A stretch of DNA of 26,234 bases, from assembly GCA_045644325.1 (NCBI GenBank), contig JAZRGT010000075.1, positions 1 to 26,234 on the forward strand. The letters run 5' to 3'. The translations under genes and the position numbers were made by a program. This stretch comes from CAG-390 sp045644325. Lineage in GTDB: Bacteria; Bacillota; Clostridia; Oscillospirales; CAG-272. The notes under the pieces were generated by a model that was not told where the DNA came from, did not search any database, and saw nothing but the letters and a program-made list of their open reading frames with translations. Shown piece after piece: positions 21,111 through 26,234 of this stretch (positions within the stretch are counted from its first letter, which is position 1; every line of letters begins with the position of its first letter).

Positions 21111-23150
21111 TTATTTTTTCTTGAAATTAGCCGTGAACGTGGTCGCTTCCGCGATCTTTACGTTGCCGGTTCCCGTGAGTGCACCTTTTCCGGTGACCCA
21201 ACCGTCAAATTCGTAGCCATCAAGGGGGATGACCTTGACGATCACGTTGCCCTTGGCGTCATTTTCAAGCTCGATCCGTCCGCCCTCGCTCGCAACGAAG
21301 CTGTGGGACTGATTCGTTGAAAAGACCAGCTTTGCCGTACTGCCGTCGGCGTGCGTGATCTGAATATACTTACTGCACGCACGGGAGGTGAAGTTGATCG
21401 TTTCTGCCTTGGCACCGTTTATAACGCCGTGTGTGGAAAGTCCGACAACGCCCTCGTCCTTCAGGCTGAAGTTGCAGGAATTGAGATTCACCTCGTTGTT
21501 CTCAAATTTCAAGCCGTAAACGCCCTGGAATTTGAAAATGCTGTCCTTGACACCGGGCTGACCGTTACAGGTGACCTTATTGTCGGTGAAGCTGATGTTT
21601 CCGATGTAGTTCGTAGCCTTGAGATAGCCCGTGAGCATATATGGCTTGCTGTTGTAGGTATCCTGACGGAGAACGTTCTCTCTGAAGATGATACCGGGGG
21701 TGACGCTCGTGCCCGTTACGATGATAACTCTCTTGTCCGAGCCTTTTTCAATGCTGAATTCGTTATTCGAAATATTCACGTTATGCGTTCCCGCCTGCTC
21801 AAAGGCGTACGCCTTGGTGATCTTTCTGCCGTCGACGACGTTATTATAGGTCACGTCGGAGGTGTTCGGATAAAGAATTATAAACGCGGGGTTCGCTTCG
21901 GTGCAGAATTTATTGGAATCCTTGGTCGCAATAAAGGTGTTGCCCGTAATCTCGACGTTCGTGATGCTCGCGAAGCGGATCGCGGCGTAGGTCGGACGGT
22001 CAAAGACGTTGTTGGTGATCTTGAAATTGTCCGCGACAGCCTCGTGTGCCGTTCCGTGGTGACCGATCGCGATGTGCGCGCCGGGCAGCTCGTCGGAGGG
22101 GCCGAAATAGCAGGAGTCGATGGTAATGTTTTTACATCCGTAGAGCTCGCCGTAATCAAAGCGTACGGGAGCGTTCGCGTGGTCGCCGCTGTGCGCGCCG
22201 GGATGCGACTGCTCGATCTGAATGGTCTCGCGAGTAAAGGTATCGCCCCACTCAAAGCCCGCGAAGATGCAATTGCGGATGGTGACGTCCTCACAGCCCG
22301 TCACCTGAATGACGTGGTTGTTCTTGATATCCTTGAAGATCATATTTTCGATCGTGATACCTCGGCTCAGACCGAAAAGGAGAGTCGACTGAGTCGAATG
22401 ATTATTATCGATAACGCCTCCGCTGATCGTGAAGTTAGAGGAACCGTTTCTGCCGAACTCCTTCATTTTCGTGTTGAGAATACGCGCAAGGATCAAAACG
22501 GTGACCTCGCCCTTTTTGACCTTCTCTGCAAGCTCATCGGTGAAGCCTTCGCTTGCATCTGTGAAGCCCGAATACATCTTCAGAGTTACGCCCTCGCGCA
22601 TAGTGATGACCTTGATATTGTAAAATCCGGGATAAATGAAGATGGTTCCACCGCCCTTTTTCGACGTGCTGTCAATAAGGGACTGAAGCTTTGAGGACTG
22701 GTCGGGCAGATTTGTCGTGGACTTGCTTCCCGTAATGCCGTATTTGGCGGCGCTGATGAATTCTTCCTCGCAAGGAAAGGCTTCATACGAAATATTACCG
22801 TCTTCCGAAACCTTTGCCTTGATAGACGCCTTGTGACCGAAGCAGTCGAGAACCGCTATTTCGGTCTCGCCGACGTGGAGCGAGGTCAGGGTAACGTTGT
22901 AAGAGCCCTTAATAAGCTCCGCCGAGAGAATATTGGGGTTTGCGATCTCGAGAGAATGCGCGGGAAAGCCCCAGCTGGGGTTTTCAACCGTCACGGTTGT
23001 GGACTCAACGGGAATGAGTGCCGTCGTTTCGGGCGTGGGCGCGGTGGTATCGGCTACTGTTGTTTCTGCGGGTTCACCGTCGCCGCCGCAGGATACCGCA
23101 ATCAGTGCGGTGAGGAGCAAAATAATTATAATACTAAACTTTTTCATCAT
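21111..23150 (-). CDS. Beta-helix lipoprotein A (679 aa)
   Basis: Same length and domain order as lipoprotein B: signal peptide with lipobox IAVSC (Cys21), a Thr/Pro/Glu-rich linker (ETTVADTTAPTPETTA), an Ig-like domain, a pectate-lyase-3-like start (LQSLIDSTSKKGGGTIFIYP), a long right-handed beta-helix (NFTISGGVID, GITIENMIFKDI, NITIDSCYFGPSDELPG), the His-rich loop PGAHIAIGHHGTAHE, and a C-terminal InlB-like repeat (GGRIELENDAKGNVIVKVI). Most residues of the helix core match the paralogue, while signal peptides, linkers and the segment around 400-480 differ more, as expected of an older duplication. The start codon overlaps the stop of the preceding isomerase-like gene (ATGA), so translation is coupled. 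It is predicted to act outside the cell on a carbohydrate, but catalysis is unproven. Confidence 0.86.
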   Translation of the reverse strand: MMKKFSIIIILLLTALIAVSCGGDGEPAETTVADTTAPTPETTALIPVESTTVTVENPSWGFPAHSLEIANPNILSAELIKGSYNVTLTSLHVGETEIAVLDCFGHKASIKAKVSEDGNISYEAFPCEEEFISAAKYGITGSKSTTNLPDQSSKLQSLIDSTSKKGGGTIFIYPGFYNIKVITMREGVTLKMYSGFTDASEGFTDELAEKVKKGEVTVLILARILNTKMKEFGRNGSSNFTISGGVIDNNHSTQSTLLFGLSRGITIENMIFKDIKNNHVIQVTGCEDVTIRNCIFAGFEWGDTFTRETIQIEQSHPGAHSGDHANAPVRFDYGELYGCKNITIDSCYFGPSDELPGAHIAIGHHGTAHEAVADNFKITNNVFDRPTYAAIRFASITNVEITGNTFIATKDSNKFCTEANPAFIILYPNTSDVTYNNVVDGRKITKAYAFEQAGTHNVNISNNEFSIEKGSDKRVIIVTGTSVTPGIIFRENVLRQDTYNSKPYMLTGYLKATNYIGNISFTDNKVTCNGQPGVKDSIFKFQGVYGLKFENNEVNLNSCNFSLKDEGVVGLSTHGVINGAKAETINFTSRACSKYIQITHADGSTAKLVFSTNQSHSFVASEGGRIELENDAKGNVIVKVIPLDGYEFDGWVTGKGALTGTGNVKIAEATTFTANFKKK

Positions 23151-23899
23151 GATTTTACAAATTTGGCAGCTTCTAATGCCGCGGTGTAGAACTCATCGAG
23201 GCTCATTTCGGGGATTCTCTTGACCTCGAGCGAGATAATTCCCTCGTAACCCTCAAGGTTCTTGCGAACGTAATCCCAATCAACGCCCGTGCCGCGGCCG
23301 GGGAGAAGGTGCTCGTCGGCGTTGTAGATTCCGCTGTTATCGTGCAGATGGAGCGCGGCGAGCTTGTGGCGGTATTTCGGGAGCGCAAGCTTGGTCTGCG
23401 AGAAGCAGGACTCGTGACCGCTGTCGTAGCAGAATTTCAGACGGGGGCAGTCAAGATGCGCGTAAATGTAGTCGATAAAGTGGAAAAATCTCTGGTTTTC
23501 AAGGCAGATATCAACGTTTGCGCTATCTGCAACCTCAATAAGCTTTGCAACTCTGTCCATACCGAGCTGGGAGATGGGCGGATATTCGTTGCCCGCGGAA
23601 ACGTGCCATACAGCGCGGGGAATACCAAATTTTCCGCACTCGATGAGGTTATCGCGGAGCATCTCAAAAGCGCCCTGACCGTCAAGAGTATCGAGCCAGA
23701 GGTGGTTGATCTTGTTCCAGGGGGAATGGCAGTTGTCGATGTCAAGTCCGACGCGGCGGATGATCTCGACCTGCTTTTCGTTGTCAAAAGTACCGCTGAG
23801 GCTGATGAGAACCGCGTCAAAGCCCGCTCTCTTGATCGCCTCAAACGTAGCCGTAGGGTCAGCGTTCTGCTTGCCCGTATGGATACCGTATTTTATCAT
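23147..23899 (-). CDS. Sugar phosphate isomerase/epimerase-like TIM-barrel protein (250 aa)
   Basis: First gene of the four-gene minus-strand operon. A 250-residue cytoplasmic TIM barrel of the xylose-isomerase-like superfamily: IKRAGFDAVLISLSG (23-37), DIDNCHSPWN, AVWHVSAGNEYPP, VDICLENQRF with the metal-binding glutamate, LKFCYDSGHESCF with Asp and His ligands, ALHLHDNSGIYNADEHLLPG with the second His and Asp, and GIISLEVKRIPEMS at the last strand. AAGGAAG precedes the ATG. The stop overlaps the start codon of beta-helix lipoprotein A by 4 bases. No strong promoter was recognised upstream: a TATAAC lies close to the start, and the expected -35 area falls in a row of small hairpins. It differs enough from the last operon gene that the two are probably not redundant. 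Confidence 0.87.
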   Translation of the reverse strand: MIKYGIHTGKQNADPTATFEAIKRAGFDAVLISLSGTFDNEKQVEIIRRVGLDIDNCHSPWNKINHLWLDTLDGQGAFEMLRDNLIECGKFGIPRAVWHVSAGNEYPPISQLGMDRVAKLIEVADSANVDICLENQRFFHFIDYIYAHLDCPRLKFCYDSGHESCFSQTKLALPKYRHKLAALHLHDNSGIYNADEHLLPGRGTGVDWDYVRKNLEGYEGIISLEVKRIPEMSLDEFYTAALEAAKFVKS

Positions 23900-23929
23900 T
23901 GTGTAGTCTTCCTTTTTATGCTGTTATAG

Positions 23930-24020
23930 TCGGCTTTGCCGAATGATAATCTCGCTTCGCGAGAGTGATAATTTCCGCTACGCGGAAAATGAAGGTAAAT
24001 TTTCTCGCCTTCGTCTCAAA
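23930..24020. repeat. Row of mini-hairpins with GATAAT spacers, plus hairpin module
   Basis: Three hairpins with 3-base loops: TCGGC-ttt-GCCGA, CTCGC-ttc-GCGAG and TTTCCGC-tac-GCGGAAA (23930-23988), separated by ATGATAAT and AGTGATAAT. GAAGGTAAATTTTC and a decayed copy of the 11-base-loop hairpin follow. It lies directly upstream of the four-gene operon, so it may be in its leader. Confidence 0.75.
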
Positions 24021-24082
24021 AATATTTTAATTATTATTAAATTACGGGAATTAAATAATATTTTTAGTCTTTTTATACTGCG

Positions 24083-24116
24083 AGCTTGTAGGGGAGGGCG
24101 CCGTCCCCTACAAGCT
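24083..24116. repeat. GC-capped hairpin in the aldolase-operon gap
   Basis: AGCTTGTAGGGGA (24083-24095) and its exact complement (24104-24116) around an 8-base loop. No U-run on either side, so it is probably another dispersed palindromic element. The rest of the gap is AT-rich and empty. Confidence 0.6.
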
Positions 24117-24141
24117 TTGGGTGAAGATTTAATTGAAATAT

Positions 24142-24173
24142 AAAAACAGAGCAACGCCAAAAAGACGTTGCTC
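24142..24173 (-). terminator. Terminator of the aldolase gene
   Basis: GAGCAACG / CGTTGCTC with a 9-base loop, followed on the minus strand by UGUUUUUA. It starts 11 bases after the stop codon. Confidence 0.88.
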
Positions 24174-24184
24174 CGCAAACGAAA

Positions 24185-25144
24185 TTAAAGGGTATTGGAA
24201 GAGCCGAGAACGTTGACGATCTTGTGCTTGACCATCTTCTTGACTTCCTCGCGAGCGACCTTGAGGTAATCTCTGGGGTCGAATGCCGAGGGAGTATTTG
24301 TAAGAACGCGGCGGATGCCTGCGGTCATAGCGAGACGGATGTCGGAGTCGATGTTGATCTTACAAACAGCCATCTGAGCTGCGCGGCGAAGCTGCTCCTC
24401 GGGAATGCCTACTGCATCGGGGAGCTGACCGCCGAGGGAGTTGATCTCTGCAACGTATTCCTGGGGAACGGAGGATGCGCCGTGGAGAACGATGGGGAAC
24501 TCGGGAAGACGCTTGCCGATCTCTTCAAGAATGTCAAAACGGAGAGGAGGAGGAACAAGGATGCCCTTCTCATTTCTGGTGCACTGTGCGGGAGTGAACT
24601 TATATGCGCCGTGGGAGGTACCGATAGAGATAGCGAGGGAGTCAACGCCGGTGCGGGTTACGAAATCCTCAACCTCTTCGGGACGGGTGTAGGAGGAGTG
24701 CTCAGCTACAACGTCATCCTCAACGCCTGCGAGAACGCCGAGCTCACCCTCAACAACGCATCCGCGTGCATGAGCGTACTCAACGACCTTCTTGGTGAGA
24801 GCGATATTGTCTTCGTAGTCGAAATGAGAACCGTCGATCATAACGGAGGTGAAACCGCCGTCGATGCAGGACTTACAGATCTCAAAATCTGCGCCGTGGT
24901 CAAGGTGAAGAGCGAAATCAACGCCGCTGTCCTCAACTGCTGCGCGAGCGAGGCCCATGAGGTATGCGTGCTTAGCATACTTACGAGCGCCTGCGGATAC
25001 CTGAAGAACTACGGGGGACTTTTCCTCTGCAGCTGCCTCGGTGATCGCCTGGATAATTTCCATGTTGTTAATGTTGAAAGCGCCGATAGCGTAGCCGCCG
25101 GCATATGCCTTCTTGAACATTTCCTTGGTTGTTACAAGTGCCAT
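24185..25144 (-). CDS. fba: Class II fructose-bisphosphate aldolase
   Basis: Cleaves fructose-1,6-bisphosphate to glyceraldehyde-3-phosphate and dihydroxyacetone phosphate in glycolysis (reversible); a cytoplasmic zinc enzyme. It has 319 residues from MALVTTKEMF. The frame extends 11 codons upstream, but AAGGAG lies 7 bases before the ATG at 25144, so that start is chosen. Family motifs: YAIGAFNINNMEI, FALHLDHGADFE (zinc histidine and catalytic aspartate region), GGFTSVMIDGSH, VVEGELGVLAGVEDD, ISIGTSHGAYKF, FPIVLHGASSVP (zinc histidine) and CKINIDSDIRLAMT. Paired zinc and phosphate ligands look intact. Codon use is strongly biased. It has its own promoter and terminator, so it is a single-gene unit. 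Confidence 0.95.
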   Translation of the reverse strand: MALVTTKEMFKKAYAGGYAIGAFNINNMEIIQAITEAAAEEKSPVVLQVSAGARKYAKHAYLMGLARAAVEDSGVDFALHLDHGADFEICKSCIDGGFTSVMIDGSHFDYEDNIALTKKVVEYAHARGCVVEGELGVLAGVEDDVVAEHSSYTRPEEVEDFVTRTGVDSLAISIGTSHGAYKFTPAQCTRNEKGILVPPPLRFDILEEIGKRLPEFPIVLHGASSVPQEYVAEINSLGGQLPDAVGIPEEQLRRAAQMAVCKINIDSDIRLAMTAGIRRVLTNTPSAFDPRDYLKVAREEVKKMVKHKIVNVLGSSNTL

Positions 25145-25182
25145 TTTTTGTCTCCTTGTGAGTAAAATTATTTCCACTCTAT

Positions 25183-25211
25183 ATTGTACACTTTTTTTGT
25201 TAATAAATCAA
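25183..25211 (-). promoter_or_regulatory. Promoter of the aldolase gene
   Basis: On the minus strand: TTGATT (25211-25206), a 17-base spacer, TACAAT (25188-25183), 38 bases upstream of the chosen ATG. Confidence 0.75.
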
Positions 25212-25270
25212 GACTTTCGAGGAATATTGTTGGATTATTTCAGAAAAAAATAGTAAATTATAAAAAAGCA

Positions 25271-25298
25271 TTGACAAAAATAAAAAACGGTGTATAAT
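25271..25298 (+). promoter_or_regulatory. Plus-strand promoter without an evident gene
   Basis: TTGACA (25271-25276), a 16-base spacer, TATAAT (25293-25298). No convincing reading frame follows; transcription would stop at the terminator at 25344-25386. Confidence 0.7.
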
Positions 25299-25304
25299 AA
25301 TAAC

Positions 25305-25388
25305 ATAGGAGCACCAATACGGTTGCTTCCTTACCAGATTATCAAAAAGATAACCGCAGTGTTGGTAGCAGGGCGGTTATCTTTTTTA
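25305..25388 (+). ncRNA. Candidate short RNA of about 80 nt
   Basis: Bounded by the promoter above and a strong terminator. CACCAATAC (25312-25320) can pair, with one G-U, with GTGTTGGT inside the terminator loop (25359-25366), so the RNA could be compact. An AGGAG at 25308-25312 is not followed by a good start codon. Existence is inferred from promoter and terminator only. Confidence 0.4.
25344..25386. terminator. Bidirectional terminator shared by the short RNA and the DUF6809-like gene
   Basis: The 14-bp stem AAAAAGATAACCGC with its complement (25373-25386) and a 15-base loop. U-runs occur on both strands. The stop codon of the minus-strand gene is 8 bases away. Confidence 0.9.
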
Positions 25389-25394
25389 TTAATA

Positions 25395-25661
25395 TCACTC
25401 CGAGATGGCCTCGGTTATCATCTTCACAGCGAGAGAAAAGCCTTTCGCGAAGGCATCCTCATTTTTTATCAGCGTATACTCAGAAAAGTAATCTTGGAGA
25501 TTGCACAATATCTTTTTTCCATCGTCGTCGAGCTTATTCCAAAGGATGGTGTAGTATTTATCAATATTGTTTGAAAGGAGACGGGCTTTTTCATCGTTTT
25601 CGTTTTTTTCACTCTTGGGCTTGATCTCACCGCGATAAAGTTCTGACAAAGTTGGTTTCAT
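25395..25661 (-). CDS. Small DUF6809-like protein
   Basis: An 88-residue soluble protein, MKPTLSELYRGEIKPKSEKN at its start and an aromatic/helical C-terminal segment (DAFAKGFSLAVKMITEAI). The pattern of an N-terminal LxxLYxGEIxP, a long charged helix and a C-terminal AFxxGFxLxxxMxxE matches the small clostridial DUF6809 family, whose function is unknown; assignment is from memory of the pattern only. A longer frame runs upstream but passes through the leader terminator. The start at 25661 is fixed by GGAGGAAG 5 bases before it. It is the only gene behind the structured leader RNA at 25675-25888, so its expression may be under RNA-level control. Confidence 0.68.
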   Translation of the reverse strand: MKPTLSELYRGEIKPKSEKNENDEKARLLSNNIDKYYTILWNKLDDDGKKILCNLQDYFSEYTLIKNEDAFAKGFSLAVKMITEAISE

Positions 25662-25674
25662 TTTTTCTTCCTCC

Positions 25675-25706
25675 AAAACAAAAAGTGCGCAGCCGAAGCC
25701 ACGCAC
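25675..25706 (-). terminator. UUCG-capped terminator ahead of the DUF6809-like gene
   Basis: On the minus strand, GUGCGUGGC-UUCG-GCUGCGCAC (25706-25685; two wobble pairs) followed by UUUUUGUUUU (25684-25675). GGAGG of the downstream gene begins at the next base, so termination here would remove the gene from the transcript. Confidence 0.85.
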
Positions 25707-25888
25707 CGAAAAACGCAAACTCCGATTGCTGCTACACAAACTGAAGTTAGAAACAAGGTATTTCACCGTCCTAAACCCATGGAACTTGCGCTTTTGCTAA
25801 AGTTCAGTTAGGTTTAGGATGCGGAAAAAAGGGTATATTTATCCTATGAAAAAAATACCTTGCCATAATATTATTCAGTTTGTGTAGC
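25675..25888 (-). ncRNA. Candidate structured leader RNA or independent ncRNA
   Basis: Read on the minus strand, the predicted transcript start falls at the 5' side of a 15-bp perfect stem P1, GCTACACAAACTGAA (25888-25874) with its complement (25745-25731). Nested inside: P2, 10 bp, CAAGGTATTT (25862-25853 with 25763-25754); P3, 9 bp, TCCTAAACC (25819-25811 with 25777-25769); P4, 6 bp, GAACTT (25805-25800 with 25787-25782) capped by an A-rich loop. A terminator follows (25675-25706), directly before the ribosome site of the DUF6809-like gene. The 3' strand of P1 can instead pair with the terminator (GCAGC at 25732-25728 with GCUGC at 25693-25689, plus GUG/CAC). No known riboswitch class, T-box or 6S consensus was recognised. 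Confidence 0.65.
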
Positions 25889-25894
25889 AAATAT

Positions 25895-25923
25895 ATTATA
25901 GCATATTTTTGACTCTTTGTAAA
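25895..25923 (-). promoter_or_regulatory. Promoter of the structured leader
   Basis: On the minus strand: TTTACA (25923-25918), a 17-base spacer, TATAAT (25900-25895). The expected start point lies at the first bases of P1. Confidence 0.8.
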
Positions 25924-26069
25924 CAGGTAAATGAAATTTTAACGTAGTTTAAAACACTGCACAAAATGTTTCGCGCTATCTTACTTCCCCTTCCGGTTGA
26001 CGGGTAGCGAAGCAGCGATGCGGGTCTGAGTCGCAACGAGACCTTCATCGTCCCAAAAATCATAATAAA

Positions 26070-26117
26070 AAAAGGATATGTAAGCACAAACTAAGTAATG
26101 TGCTAACATATCCTTTT
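26070..26117. terminator. Terminator-like hairpin near the window end
   Basis: AAAAGGATATGT (26070-26081) and AGCACA (26083-26088) pair with TGTGCT and ACATATCCTTTT (26099-26117), with one mismatch between the two blocks. On the minus strand a run of seven U follows. It may end a minus-strand transcript from beyond the window. The 25924-26069 stretch shows no gene; it holds a GGTCT/AGACC hairpin inside GATG/CATC (26018-26050). Confidence 0.65.
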
Positions 26118-26234
26118 GTCTTAAAACAGTGCGTGGGACGTAGATGGCGACGTCACCGAGTTTGATGAATAATGAATAATTATCGTTAATTTCCGCAAGC
26201 GGAAATTTTCCTATTAAAAATCACGTTCGCGAAG
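26118..26234. other. Non-coding window end with one mini-hairpin
   Basis: No gene is seen. AATTTCCGC-aa-GCGGAAATT (26188-26207) is another small hairpin of the type at 23972-23988. Confidence 0.5.

Noticed and set aside
21351..22694. A 447-codon plus-strand frame, with similar long frames antisense to serC, serA, araB, fba and other genes
   Set aside because: All are mirror frames of clear genes, without ribosome sites or family motifs.
25290..25574. A 94-codon plus-strand frame across the short-RNA locus
   Set aside because: It begins at a GTG inside the promoter, reads through the terminator, and its second half is antisense to the DUF6809-like gene.
25675..25888. Leader RNA as a T-box, lysine, M-box, cobalamin or 6S RNA
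   Set aside because: No T-box AGGGUGGNACCGCG element, no hallmark core of the named riboswitches, and the internal loop is not placed as in 6S RNA. Left unassigned.
25896..26128. Small minus-strand frames of 42-63 codons in the region upstream of the leader RNA
   Set aside because: They overlap a promoter or start inside or beside a terminator hairpin, lack properly spaced ribosome sites, and match no family I recognise.

Overview
The window looks like a chromosomal segment of an anaerobic Gram-positive bacterium of the class Clostridia, probably a gut-type Oscillospirales relative. This is inferred from pyruvate:ferredoxin oxidoreductase, strong AGGAGG-type ribosome binding sites, TTGACA/TATAAT promoters with 17-bp spacers, lipobox-type lipoproteins, and many hairpin-rich intergenic repeats. 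The lineage below class level is a guess. No rRNA, tRNA, CRISPR array, integrase or transposase gene was seen.

Layout. 1-999 is the 3' end of a pyruvate:ferredoxin oxidoreductase gene. 1000-3784 is an accessory patch: a structured intergenic repeat, a SLOG-family protein divergent from a tiny ribbon-helix-helix regulator, and an AAA_14/DUF4143 ATPase. 3785-6049 is the serine operon serC-serA. 6362-9043 is a minus-strand operon, tmk - small membrane protein - lipoprotein. 9549-14077 carries a ribulokinase, then a PTS EIIC-like membrane protein, a one-TM protein and serine O-acetyltransferase. 14574-16349 is a glycerophosphodiester phosphodiesterase gene and holA. 16352-16926 is a large nested inverted-repeat element. 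16936-23899 is minus strand: a PHP-domain protein with its own promoter, and a four-gene operon in which two TIM-barrel isomerase/epimerase-like genes bracket two tandem paralogous 679-residue beta-helix lipoproteins. 24185-25144 is class II fructose-bisphosphate aldolase. 25178-26234 holds a possible short plus-strand RNA, a DUF6809-like gene and, upstream of that gene, an apparently structured leader RNA with its own promoter and terminator.

How the genes work together. SerC and SerA make serine and CysE activates it for cysteine synthesis, so serine metabolism appears twice. Aldolase, PFOR and ribulokinase are central carbon genes. The four-gene operon looks like a surface or extracellular carbohydrate module: lipid-anchored beta-helix proteins plus cytoplasmic sugar isomerase/epimerase-like enzymes. 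The substrate is unknown.

The most interesting non-coding signals are: (1) the leader RNA at 25675-25888, with a 15-bp closing stem, nested helices, a UUCG-capped terminator and a possible competing pairing; (2) a ~158-bp four-hairpin repeat family whose stems change in a compensatory way between copies; (3) TGCAGAG-plus-hairpin modules that begin at or next to stop codons; (4) twin palindromes in the SLOG/RHH divergent promoter region. All readings were made by eye without database searches.
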